NCBI GenBank assembly: GCA_017475555.1
Contig: JAFVFL010000036.1
Coordinates: forward strand, 1-64,000
DNA length: 64,000 nt
Reading direction: 5' to 3'
Origin: Ruminococcus sp.
GTDB taxonomy: Bacteria > Bacillota > Clostridia > Oscillospirales > Ruminococcaceae
Shown: in pieces, positions 9,684 to 17,695 of the stretch
Position numbering within the stretch: the stretch's first letter is position 1
Layout: every line of letters begins with the position of its first letter
Position numbers and translations under genes: made by a program
Notes under the pieces: generated by a model
Seen by the model: only the letters and a program-made list of their open reading frames with translations
The model's database searches: none
What the model was told of the DNA's origin: nothing

Positions 9684-9817
9684 GGTGGTGCACCGTTCGC
9701 TTAATTGCCGCACCCACAAACACGAAGTCAGTCAAGACCGCCATTTATGGCGTTCATCCTGGTCTTGACTGACTGAGGGTTTGTGATATAATGGCAATTT
9801 GCGAACGGCAAACCACC
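9684..9817. repeat. Large imperfect palindrome upstream of the P-type ATPase
   Basis: The left arm 9684-9739 and right arm 9761-9817 are imperfect reverse complements. The arms include a perfect 14-bp pair AGTCAGTCAAGACC / GGTCTTGACTGACT (9726-9739, 9761-9774) and a small inner hairpin CGCCATTTATGGCG. The right arm contains a promoter; the left arm has a mirrored -35-like TTGACT but no -10. No coding sequence is visible from 9594 to 9965. Confidence 0.75.
9765..9792 (+). promoter_or_regulatory. Strong promoter inside the palindrome
   Basis: TTGACT (9765-9770) and TATAAT (9787-9792) are separated by 16 bp, so transcription should begin near 9799. It is the only good promoter seen before the ATPase gene at 9966. 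Confidence 0.75.
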
Positions 9818-9912
9818 TAAATGTTATTTACCAGCTTTTTGGGGGCGTTTTATAGGTGCACTCCCACCGATATTGATTTTTCCGGCAGCTGCACGGCTGC
9901 CGGTCTTTTTTT
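9799..9912 (+). ncRNA. Candidate structured small RNA or ATPase leader
   Basis: About 114 bases lie between a strong promoter and a perfect intrinsic terminator. CACCTA (9814-9819) can pair with TAGGTG (9853-9858). GGGGG in that loop (9841-9845) can pair with CTCCC (9861-9865) outside it, which gives an H-type pseudoknot. I could not match it to SRP RNA, 6S RNA, yybP-ykoY or NiCo riboswitch signatures by eye. It could be a free small RNA or a metal-sensing attenuator of the ATPase gene that follows. Confidence 0.5.
9882..9912 (+). terminator. Intrinsic terminator before the P-type ATPase gene
   Basis: CCGGCAGC and GCTGCCGG form a perfect 8-bp stem with a TGCACG loop, followed by TCTTTTTTTT. 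It lies 54 bases before the ATPase start codon. Confidence 0.85.
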
Positions 9913-9965
9913 TCATTCCTCCGCATATGCTTTAGGGACAAAGCTATCTGAACGGAGGAGTAGGA

Positions 9966-12614
9966 ATGGGACTTACTGAAAAAGAAGCAGCCGCCCGGCT
10001 CAGGACTGACGGTGAAAATACTCTCGGCGAGGGAAAGAAAAACGGTGCGGTGAGGATATTCCTCGGACAGTTCCGGGACGTTATGGTGATGATACTCCTT
10101 GCAGCTGCGGCTGTGTCATTCCTGCTCGGCGAGGTAACGGACTCGGTATCTATAGTGCTGATAGTGCTCCTGAATTCGGTTCTCGGCTTCATACAGGAAT
10201 TCCGCACGGAGCATACCCTCGAAGCTCTGCGGTCTATGACCGCCCCCACTGCAAAATGCTGGCGTGACGGACAGCTCAGAACTATCCCGGCGGCAGGTCT
10301 TGTGTGCGGCGACGTTATCGACCTCGAAGCCGGCGACAGGATACCTGCGGACTGTGCAGTGATGTCCTCAGAGGGCTTCTGCTCCGACGAATCGCTCCTT
10401 ACCGGAGAGAGCGACGCTGTTCCGAAAGCTCCGGCTGCTCCGGGAGATACGGACAATTCCCCGAACCGGGGCTGTATCGTCTACTGCGGTGCATCGGCAG
10501 TCCGGGGACGCTGCAGGGCTGTTGTTATTGCAACCGGAAAAAAGACCCAGATGGGGAAGATATCCGGTATGCTTGAGGATATAGGCGACCAGCAGACTCC
10601 CCTGCAAAAGCGGCTCGGCGAGCTTGGCAGGGTCATTGCGGTGATATGCCTTGTGGTATGTGCGGCGGTCGCAGGTGCAGGCATACTCCGGGGTGAAGAC
10701 CCGTTCGATATGCTCATGACCGGTATAACCATTGCAATAGCGGCGATCCCGGAGGGACTTCCTGCAACCGTCACGATAGCCCTCGCACTTGCCGTAAGCC
10801 GCATGATGAAGCAGAATGCTCTCGTCAACCGTCTGCACAGCGTTGAAACTCTCGGCTGTACATCGGTGATATGCTCCGACAAGACGGGTACTATAACTGA
10901 GAACAAAATGACCGTCACAGAGCTGTATACGCCTGAGGACAGCTACAGCTTCACCGGAAAGGGCTACAGGATAAGCGGAAGCGTGCTGAAAAATAACGCC
11001 GACGGCTCTCAGACCGCCGTCAACCCTAAGACCGAAAAAGCTATGACGGCGGCACTCAAATGCGGGGTATTCTGCTCAGATTCGGAGATAACGACCGACA
11101 GACCGGTGAAAAGCCGCAGCCGGGGCAGCGTTTCCGGACAGGGCGAATGGAGCATAACCGGCGACCCGACAGAGGCTGCGATACTGATAGCGGCGGCAAA
11201 GGCTGGTATCACACGGCAGTCGCTGCCCGGTATACGCCGGCTCGGTGCAATGCCGTTCGACAGCGAAAGGCGGTTCATGGCTGTACATATCGCCGACCGC
11301 TCAGACAGACTGATGTACTTCAAGGGTGCTCAGGAGGTCATTCTCCCCCGGTGTGAGCAGTATATGACCGGCAGCGGCGAGGTGCTGCCCATGACATCAG
11401 CGATAAGGCGTGCTGCGGAGAGTGCTGCGGAGGAAATGGCTTCGCAGGCTCTGAGGGTGCTCGCACTTGCGTACTGCATTTCTGACAGGCTCGACCCGGA
11501 CAGGGGAAACCTCATATTTTCAGGGCTTGTGGGAATGATCGACCCTCCCCGTGAGGAGGCAAAGACCGCTATCCGCAAATGCAGCTCGGCTTCGGTCAGG
11601 ACTGTCATGATAACGGGCGACAATATCAGCACAGCACGGGCAGTTGCGGAAAAGGCTGGGCTTCTGAGGGGCGGAAAGGCTATGACCGGGGCTGAGCTTG
11701 ACAAGCTGACGGACGAGGAGCTTGACAGGACGATAAACCGGTACACGGTATTCGCCCGCTCTGAGCCTGCACACAAGCTGCGTATCGTGAGAAGTCTGCG
11801 GCGTAAGGGTGAGATAGTGACCATGACCGGAGACGGAGTAAACGACGCACCGGCGGTAAAGGAGGCTGATGTAGGCGTAGCTATGGGGCTTACCGGTACG
11901 GACGTTACAAAGCAGGCGGCGGATATGGTGCTGCTTGACGACAATTTATCGACACTCGTCTCGGCGGTCGGGCAGGGACGGTGCGTTTATGCGAATATAC
12001 GCAAGTTTGTGAGGTATCTTCTCTCATGCAATATCGGGGAAGTGCTGACGATGTTTCTCGGCATGGTCATGGGAATGCCCGTGGTGCTGCTGCCGGTGCA
12101 GATACTGCTCATCAACCTCGTCACCGACGGGCTGCCGGCTGTTGCACTCGGACTTGAGCCGCCGGAGGACGATATTATGGAAAAGCCGCCGAGACGCTCG
12201 GACGAGAGCTTCTTTGCCGGCGGACTAATGCGGCGGATAGTCGTCAGGGGCATACTCATCGGGCTTTCGACACTTGCTGCGTTCACGGCGGTAATGCACA
12301 CCGGGGGAGATATCGCAGCGTGCCGGACGGCGGCACTTATAACACTCGCAGTCTCGCAGCTGATACACGTATTTGAGTGCAAGTCGGAGACAAAGCCGCT
12401 GCTGCGTATCAGGCTCCTGAGCAACGTCAAGCTCGTGCTTGCGGTGCTGGTATCGGGGGGAGTGCTTGCGGCGGCGGCGGCTGTACCGGAGCTTCAGACG
12501 GTATTCGGTACGGTATCCCTCACTCCGCAGCAGCTTCTCATCTCTCTTGGACTAAGTGCGGCTGTTCCCTTTGTCAGCAGTATCCTGTGGTTTATTACTG
12601 AGACAAAGGATTAA
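9966..12614 (+). CDS. Cation-transporting P-type ATPase, Ca2+ (P2A) type
   Basis: The 882-residue protein shows all P-type ATPase signatures: the actuator loop TGES at 146-149, PEGLPATVTIALALAV in segment M4, the phosphorylated Asp D305 in CSDKTGTITENKMT, and the hinge TGDGVNDAP at 621-629. An N-terminal cation-ATPase domain and about ten membrane segments fit the SERCA/PMR1-like group that exports Ca2+ (or Mn2+) at the cost of ATP. The start follows GGAGGAG. Expression may depend on readthrough of the upstream terminator. Confidence 0.92.
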   Translation: MGLTEKEAAARLRTDGENTLGEGKKNGAVRIFLGQFRDVMVMILLAAAAVSFLLGEVTDSVSIVLIVLLNSVLGFIQEFRTEHTLEALRSMTAPTAKCWRDGQLRTIPAAGLVCGDVIDLEAGDRIPADCAVMSSEGFCSDESLLTGESDAVPKAPAAPGDTDNSPNRGCIVYCGASAVRGRCRAVVIATGKKTQMGKISGMLEDIGDQQTPLQKRLGELGRVIAVICLVVCAAVAGAGILRGEDPFDMLMTGITIAIAAIPEGLPATVTIALALAVSRMMKQNALVNRLHSVETLGCTSVICSDKTGTITENKMTVTELYTPEDSYSFTGKGYRISGSVLKNNADGSQTAVNPKTEKAMTAALKCGVFCSDSEITTDRPVKSRSRGSVSGQGEWSITGDPTEAAILIAAAKAGITRQSLPGIRRLGAMPFDSERRFMAVHIADRSDRLMYFKGAQEVILPRCEQYMTGSGEVLPMTSAIRRAAESAAEEMASQALRVLALAYCISDRLDPDRGNLIFSGLVGMIDPPREEAKTAIRKCSSASVRTVMITGDNISTARAVAEKAGLLRGGKAMTGAELDKLTDEELDRTINRYTVFARSEPAHKLRIVRSLRRKGEIVTMTGDGVNDAPAVKEADVGVAMGLTGTDVTKQAADMVLLDDNLSTLVSAVGQGRCVYANIRKFVRYLLSCNIGEVLTMFLGMVMGMPVVLLPVQILLINLVTDGLPAVALGLEPPEDDIMEKPPRRSDESFFAGGLMRRIVVRGILIGLSTLAAFTAVMHTGGDIAACRTAALITLAVSQLIHVFECKSETKPLLRIRLLSNVKLVLAVLVSGGVLAAAAAVPELQTVFGTVSLTPQQLLISLGLSAAVPFVSSILWFITETKD

Positions 12615-12630
12615 GTGCAGGAAAACAAAA

Positions 12631-12836
12631 CAGAACGAAAAAAGATAAAGCCGCCGGGATAGGGGTGAGGAGTAAGGAAGGGGAAAGGGCGGCGGCTTTG
12701 TGGGTTTTGTTACCTTCCCCATAGCCTCTTTGGTTTCCCCCTTTGACTTAGCGGAAAGATAAACAGCATAGAAGAAGAATATCGACCGGCGGTATCTGAC
12801 ATAGCCGAATAATAAAAGATCCAGAACATCAGACGG
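12631..12836 (+). repeat. Pseudoknot-capable dispersed repeat, family 1, copy A (internally deleted)
   Basis: This copy has AAAGCCGCCGGGATAGGGG at its left, GGCGGCTTTGTGGGTTTTG in the middle and GACCGGCGGTATCTGACATAG at its right. The right flank CCGAATAATAAAAGATCCAG is shared with copy B. Compared with copies B to E it lacks about 35 bp, including the left arm of the long inverted repeat. The interval 12615-12962 contains only this repeat and the following promoter. Confidence 0.8.
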
Positions 12837-12881
12837 GTTCATATCACCAAAACAGAAATGATATTTTGTAAAAATTCCCTA

Positions 12882-12910
12882 TTGACATTCCCGAAAAAAG
12901 AGTGTATAAT
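12882..12910 (+). promoter_or_regulatory. Promoter of the TSCPD / ohrR pair
   Basis: TTGACA (12882-12887), 17 bp, TATAAT (12905-12910). This is a consensus sigma-A promoter, about 53 bp before the start codon. Confidence 0.85.
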
Positions 12911-12962
12911 TAAGTTGAGCACAAGAAAATCACGCTCGATTATTATTTACGGGGGTATCATT

Positions 12963-13226
12963 ATGGAGTATATCTACAATACGAAAATGGTCTGTGCAAG
13001 ACAGATAAGCTTTGAGCTCGACGATAACGGAATAGTCAGCAATGTTTCATTCTACGGCGGCTGCAACGGCAACCTCAAGGCTATCTCAAAGCTGGTGGAC
13101 GGTATGACTGTGGAGCAGATAGAGGAGAAGCTCAAGGGAAATACCTGCGGAATGAAGCCGACCTCGTGTGCCGATCAGTTCTGCATAGCAATAAGAGAAG
13201 CCTACAACAGACAGAGCAAGGAGTGA
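12963..13226 (+). CDS. TSCPD-domain protein (TIGR03905 family)
   Basis: The start is the ATG at 12963, after ACGGGGG, giving 87 residues. The family landmarks are GGCNGNLKAISKLVDGM, the acidic EQIEEKL helix, CG near residue 63, and TSCADQF, which matches the TSCPD motif also found at the C-terminus of some ribonucleotide reductases. The Cys residues suggest metal or nucleotide binding, but no function is established. It is followed 4 bases later by an OhrR-like regulator in an apparent two-gene operon. Confidence 0.85.
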   Translation: MEYIYNTKMVCARQISFELDDNGIVSNVSFYGGCNGNLKAISKLVDGMTVEQIEEKLKGNTCGMKPTSCADQFCIAIREAYNRQSKE

Positions 13227-13230
13227 GCAG

Positions 13231-13662
13231 ATGAGCTGTTATGACTGCCTCAAGCTGAAAAATCAGCTGTGCTTTCCGCTGTATGCGTGCTCAAGGGAGA
13301 TCATCAAGAAGTACCGCCCGTATCTCGACGAGCTTGACCTGACCTATACGCAGTACATAGCCATGATGGTGTTCTGGGAGGATAGGCGGCTGAGCGTAAA
13401 GGAGCTCGGCGGAAAGCTCTTTCTTGACTCAGGAACACTCACGCCAGTGCTGAAAAGTCTCGAATCTAAGGGATTTGTGAAGCGTTTCCGCAGCAGCGAG
13501 GACGAGAGAGTGCTGCTGGTGGAGGTGACTGACGAGGGAATGAAGCTCAGGGACAGGGCAGTTGACATTCCTGAAAAGGTCGGGAGCTGCGTCGATCTCG
13601 CACCGGAGGAGGCGGAGCTGCTGTACCGGACACTGTACAAGATACTCGGCAGACAGGGATAA
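13231..13662 (+). CDS. MarR-family regulator, OhrR-like peroxide sensor
   Basis: The 143-residue protein has a winged helix-turn-helix (about 45-115), with LSVKELGGKLFLDSGTLTPVL as recognition region and a wing containing SSEDER. The N-terminus NQLCFPLYACSREI with a Cys at position 14 and the segment LTYTQYIAMMVFWE are typical of OhrR, which senses organic hydroperoxides through that Cys. An ohr peroxidase gene is not adjacent, so the target is unknown. Two further Cys residues near the start (3 and 6) are unusual. Confidence 0.8.
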   Translation: MSCYDCLKLKNQLCFPLYACSREIIKKYRPYLDELDLTYTQYIAMMVFWEDRRLSVKELGGKLFLDSGTLTPVLKSLESKGFVKRFRSSEDERVLLVEVTDEGMKLRDRAVDIPEKVGSCVDLAPEEAELLYRTLYKILGRQG

Positions 13663-13691
13663 GTTAAATTATAAAAATATATCTCCGGCTA

Positions 13692-13720
13692 TTGACTTTC
13701 TTTGAATATAGTGATATAAT
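13692..13720 (+). promoter_or_regulatory. Promoter of tRNA-Gln
   Basis: TTGACT (13692-13697), 17 bp, TATAAT (13715-13720), 28 bases before the mature tRNA 5' end. Confidence 0.85.
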
Positions 13721-13748
13721 AATAAAGCTGAATCGTTCAGCTTTATAT

Positions 13749-13824
13749 TGGGGTGTCGCCAAGCGGTAAGGCAACGGACTCTGACTCCGTCATTTCGAGG
13801 GTTCAAATCCTTCCACCCCAACCA
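13749..13824 (+). tRNA. tRNA-Gln (anticodon CTG)
   Basis: The 76-base sequence folds as a cloverleaf. The acceptor stem is TGGGGTG/CACCCCA, the anticodon stem ACGGA/TCCGT has loop CTCTGAC, and the T arm contains GGTTCAAATCC. The CCA end is encoded. The anticodon CTG reads the glutamine codon CAG. Its own promoter precedes it and its own terminator follows it. It lies at the left edge of a stretch of unusual accessory genes, but I found no repeated copy of its 3' end that would mark an integration site. Confidence 0.95.
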
Positions 13825-13830
13825 ACTTGA

Positions 13831-13856
13831 AAGCTACGCAGTTTGCGTAGCTTTTT
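13831..13856 (+). terminator. Terminator of tRNA-Gln
   Basis: A 9-bp perfect stem AAGCTACGC / GCGTAGCTT with a 5-base loop is followed by TTT. Confidence 0.85.
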
Positions 13857-13882
13857 GATTTATAGGCTAAAGGAGCATTAGA

Positions 13883-14074
13883 ATGAGTGAGAATTGTATT
13901 ATTCCAGATCCAGATTTTGAATGGTTTGACGGAATATATGTAGGCTCAAAGGACGGTACTACTTTACCTCCCAACAAAATTGACTTTTCTAAGATAATAC
14001 CATACATGACAGCAAATAATAAATCATTCAATGATCTTTCACCTGAAGAAATAGAAACGTTTAAGTTCAAGTAA
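13883..14074 (+). CDS. Small acidic protein of unknown function
   Basis: The 63-residue open frame starts with ATG, 7 bases after AAAGGAG (13870-13876), and ends before a terminator. That makes it a convincing small gene despite its length. The product is rich in Asp, Glu, Phe and Ile and has no membrane segment or signal. I recognise no family. Codons end more often in A or T than in the housekeeping genes of this window, as in the following TPR gene. Confidence 0.6.
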   Translation: MSENCIIPDPDFEWFDGIYVGSKDGTTLPPNKIDFSKIIPYMTANNKSFNDLSPEEIETFKFK

Positions 14075-14112
14075 AAAGAATGTCATCAATTTAGTCATAC
14101 CCAACCAGAAAC

Positions 14113-14140
14113 GCCCGTCACTTATGTGACGGGCTTAGTT
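14113..14140 (+). terminator. Terminator after the small gene
   Basis: GCCCGTCAC / GTGACGGGC form a perfect 9-bp stem with loop TTAT, followed by TTAGTTATT. The weak U tract makes it a moderate terminator. Confidence 0.6.
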
Positions 14141-14223
14141 ATTGGTGAACAGTGGAGAATGGTGACAGCGGATCTGCATGGTTCAGCTCACTAAGCAGCC
14201 TTTGCGGCTTTTTATTTTTTTCC

Positions 14224-14252
14224 TTGAACAAGCACTATATATGTGGTATAAT
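14224..14252 (+). promoter_or_regulatory. Promoter of the TPR / AAA+ / VWA module
   Basis: TTGAAC (14224-14229), 17 bp, TATAAT (14247-14252), about 77 bp before the TPR start codon. Confidence 0.75.
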
Positions 14253-14328
14253 AAGGAAGGAATGCGGAAGCAGCCGGAGTAATGAACGGCTCAAAGCCAG
14301 ATCCGGCATATAGAAAGGAGTGGAGCTT

Positions 14329-16143
14329 ATGGATCAGCATATTTCAGAGCTCATCACAAAGGAAAAGTTCGATGACGCCTACACCGCCGCTGACGAATAT
14401 CTTGAACAGAATGACTTTGAGTCAGCACATGAGGTATACGACGAGATCTATGAGGCTGTTTGCGAAAAATACGGAAGATCTTCAGAAAAGGCATATGTTG
14501 CTCTTCGTGGCCTTGCGGACCTTGACTATGAATACGGCGATTATGACGAGGCAATGCGGCTTTATAATATGTATCTTGACTATGTTAAAGAAAACTACAA
14601 TATCATAAACACGGATTACTATGATATCAGTGCACGGGTCGCAACTATGCTTGAATACTACGGAGAATTTGAAGAGGCTTTAAATATACGAAGCGAGATC
14701 CTTAATGTATATCTGAGTGAATACGGAGAAAACTCCATTGAGACTGTCAGAGCTTTGGGCGGACTGGGCTGGAATAAGTATATGTCAGGCAATAATGATG
14801 AAGCAAAGGAGCTGTTCCTGCAGCAGTATCAGATGGCACTTGACTGTGATGAATGTGATGATAAGCAGTATTATTATATTCTTCAGAACCTCGGAAGAGC
14901 GTACCAGGATATGTATATGCTTGATGAAGCACTGAAGTATCTGGATATGGCTTATGAAACAGCGGTAAGAGCATATGGTGAAAAGTCTCCAGGGGCTCTT
15001 TCGGTGCTGAATGACCTCTCAGGAATTTATGAGGATAATGGAAGGCTTAGTGAAGCTCTTGAGCTGAAAGAGAAGGTGTACGAAACAGCAAAAGAAATAC
15101 TTGGAGAAAACGCTCAGGACACCGTTATGTCAAAGCTGAATCTTGGCAGCTGTTACAGAAAAAACGGAAATTATGAGAAAAGCCTGGAGCTGACAAAGGA
15201 AGCGTATGAATGGTATGTAGAAAACATGGGCGAGGAGTACCATAACACCCTCCTTGCAATGAATAATCTTGCCGGGACATATTCATCTCTCGGTGAAAAC
15301 GAGAAAGCACTTGAACTGAGCGAAAAAGTATATTCGCTCAGCGTCAAAACACTGGGAGAGCTGCATACCGAAACACTGGGCAGATATATCAATGTCAGTT
15401 TTGTATACAATGACATGGATATGACCTCAAACGCACTTGAAATAGCTGATGATATCTGCGGAAAGCTCAGAGATATACCGGATAACGACCCGTCAACTTA
15501 TCTGTTCGCTCTGACTGTAAAGGCACTGTTCCATTATGGCATGGAGCAATATGACGAGGTATTCGATGCTGTGGAGCTTTACAGGAAAACTGCGGAAAAA
15601 TACGGATATGATAACATTGGGGATAACGAACACCTCCATAATCTAAGTGCTCTTTCATTTGCAAGGACAGGAAAATACCGCGAGGCGTATGATGAATGGG
15701 AAAAGAATATTACAATATCCGAAAAGCTATATGGCAGACCAGATCATCCAAGCCACCTTCGCAATCTCAGTGACGGTGCTTATATTTACTACAAAGCAGG
15801 CGATCACGAAAAAGCACTGGATATGATAATGTATGTTATAGATATGCTGAAAAAACACGGAACATCAACGCCTAAGCTTTCTGACGCAGAACTGCTGTAT
15901 TCGGATATACTGATCGCTCTCGGAAGATATGATAAAGCGGAAGAGATACTTGTAAGGCTAATTGCGGATGAACCGGACAATGATGGAGTATATTACACAT
16001 ATGCTCATTTATACACAGCAGAAGATCGCATACAGGAAGCTGTCAGAATGGCCGAAAAAGGACTTGAACTCACAAAATACACAGATCCACTTACTTATAA
16101 AAGAAAGCGATTTGTAAGACTTATGGAAGAATTAAAGAGGTGA
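14329..16143 (+). CDS. Large tetratricopeptide-repeat protein, kinesin-light-chain-like repeats
   Basis: The ATG at 14329 lies 9 bases after AAAGGAG; the GTG at 14320 directly abuts that site and is rejected. The 604-residue product is almost entirely helical repeats of about 42 residues. The clearest (about 225-365) have the kinesin-light-chain pattern, for example LGELHTETLGRY and MNNLAGTYSSLGENEKALEL. There is no signal peptide or catalytic motif, so it is probably a cytoplasmic scaffold. The AAA+ gene starts 4 bases after its stop codon, so the three genes form one operon. Its binding partner is unknown. Confidence 0.8.
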   Translation: MDQHISELITKEKFDDAYTAADEYLEQNDFESAHEVYDEIYEAVCEKYGRSSEKAYVALRGLADLDYEYGDYDEAMRLYNMYLDYVKENYNIINTDYYDISARVATMLEYYGEFEEALNIRSEILNVYLSEYGENSIETVRALGGLGWNKYMSGNNDEAKELFLQQYQMALDCDECDDKQYYYILQNLGRAYQDMYMLDEALKYLDMAYETAVRAYGEKSPGALSVLNDLSGIYEDNGRLSEALELKEKVYETAKEILGENAQDTVMSKLNLGSCYRKNGNYEKSLELTKEAYEWYVENMGEEYHNTLLAMNNLAGTYSSLGENEKALELSEKVYSLSVKTLGELHTETLGRYINVSFVYNDMDMTSNALEIADDICGKLRDIPDNDPSTYLFALTVKALFHYGMEQYDEVFDAVELYRKTAEKYGYDNIGDNEHLHNLSALSFARTGKYREAYDEWEKNITISEKLYGRPDHPSHLRNLSDGAYIYYKAGDHEKALDMIMYVIDMLKKHGTSTPKLSDAELLYSDILIALGRYDKAEEILVRLIADEPDNDGVYYTYAHLYTAEDRIQEAVRMAEKGLELTKYTDPLTYKRKRFVRLMEELKR

Positions 16144-16147
16144 TGAA

Positions 16148-17695
16148 ATGAAACCATGCAAGGCTGCATACAAGATCGTGAGGAAAAATGACAGCGAGAT
16201 ATACAAGGGATTCGGATTCAGGCATTTATCGGACGCAACGGCATATTATGTCCACCGGAACAACGAATCCTACAAAGGGACCACCACCCTTTGTCAGACG
16301 ATCGGTGAAGCAGTTATCATGTTTGCCGAATACCTCTCAAGAGTTCTGAACGATAAACAAACAGAGGGTGACATACTGACTGATGAAACAGGAAATGCTG
16401 TATGGATAGAGCTGCCAGTCCCGGCAGACTGGCGTGAAAATGGCATTACCGATACATTCTGCTACCGTGCGAATATGGACGGAACATCTCTGATAAAATG
16501 CTGTCCCCTTGACCGTGACGGGAAATATATGAAGTCTGCTCCGTCAGATGTGGAGGAGCATTATCTGCTTCTGCCCGTTATCATTGTACTGCTTGTTCGT
16601 CTTCTTGTGGAGGATGAGGAGTATGCAGGAATGCTCATGGATTTCGTAAGGACTCCCGGTGCAGCTGCATTTGTTACGCTCCATGAGGATCTCTACCAGC
16701 ATTTCAAGAACAATGAATTCATAATCAGCAGCCGTGAACTGAGCATCCCGCCTGAGACCTGTAAATACTCACTAAAGGCGAAGCTGCTCAATATCAGGAA
16801 AAATAAAGAAGAGATCACATATGATAATATCGAGATCATGAGTTTCCCGAATGAGCACTTTCCTGAATGCTATCGAGAACTTGTTCCGGAGCTTTCAGAG
16901 GAATTCAGGCTTCCCGACAAACTTAGACCTCTGTGCAGTGCTGTTACGGCAGGAGATATGCGATCGGTGCTGCTCTACGGGCCGGCAGGTACAGGTAAGA
17001 CCATGGCATGCAAACTCATCTGCCGGGAGACAGGACTTCCTGTTATGGAGACTGTCAACTGCACCGAAAACCTTGATGAGTTTATTCTCGGAAAATATCT
17101 TCCTGAGGGAGACAGGATCGTATTCAAAGAAAGCTATGTAACTAAGGCGATACGCTTTGGCGGTGCAGTTATATTTGAGGAGATCAATTTTGCACGTCCT
17201 CAGTATCTTGCCTTTCTGAACTCACTGCTCGATGATAACGGCTTCGTAAGGCTCGACAGCGGCGAGACTGTGAAGCGGCACAAGGACTTCAGATTTTTTG
17301 CCACAATGAATATCGGTTATTACGGTACAAGGGAGCTTAATCAGGCACTGTATAATCGTTTCAACGCTGTTGTTGAAATGGACGAGCTGGCTGATGAGGC
17401 TATAGAAAGAATGCTTGAAGCGAGGATACCAGACTGTGCACCGTTTATAAAAGATATGCTTGAGGTGTATCACCGTATCAGATCAAAGGCTCAGGCAGAG
17501 GAGCTCGATCTTGTCATATCACCGAGAAATCTTGAAAACTGGGCAAGAATGGCAGTTTATGAGGGATATGTAGCGGCAGCTGAGAAAACCATAGTCCCCA
17601 TAGCAAGAAGCGACAGGAGCATAGAAGCGATGATACGCAAGATAATCTCTTTCCACAACTGGAAGAAGGGTGAGTCTGATGACAATGGAGGCTAA
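16148..17695 (+). CDS. MoxR/CobS-like AAA+ ATPase (AAA_5) with unknown N-terminal domain
   Basis: The first 230 or so residues resemble no family I know. The rest is an AAA+ module with Walker A GPAGTGKT (278-285), Walker B AVIFEEIN, sensor-1 FFATMN, and an arginine-finger region LYNRFN. The Walker B carries Glu where most relatives (LDEIN) have Asp. MoxR-type ATPases remodel or activate protein complexes together with a VWA-domain partner, as in RavA-ViaA and CobS-CobT, and such a partner is encoded next. The 3' end overlaps the VWA gene by 17 bases, a sign of coupled translation. Confidence 0.85.
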   Translation: MKPCKAAYKIVRKNDSEIYKGFGFRHLSDATAYYVHRNNESYKGTTTLCQTIGEAVIMFAEYLSRVLNDKQTEGDILTDETGNAVWIELPVPADWRENGITDTFCYRANMDGTSLIKCCPLDRDGKYMKSAPSDVEEHYLLLPVIIVLLVRLLVEDEEYAGMLMDFVRTPGAAAFVTLHEDLYQHFKNNEFIISSRELSIPPETCKYSLKAKLLNIRKNKEEITYDNIEIMSFPNEHFPECYRELVPELSEEFRLPDKLRPLCSAVTAGDMRSVLLYGPAGTGKTMACKLICRETGLPVMETVNCTENLDEFILGKYLPEGDRIVFKESYVTKAIRFGGAVIFEEINFARPQYLAFLNSLLDDNGFVRLDSGETVKRHKDFRFFATMNIGYYGTRELNQALYNRFNAVVEMDELADEAIERMLEARIPDCAPFIKDMLEVYHRIRSKAQAEELDLVISPRNLENWARMAVYEGYVAAAEKTIVPIARSDRSIEAMIRKIISFHNWKKGESDDNGG

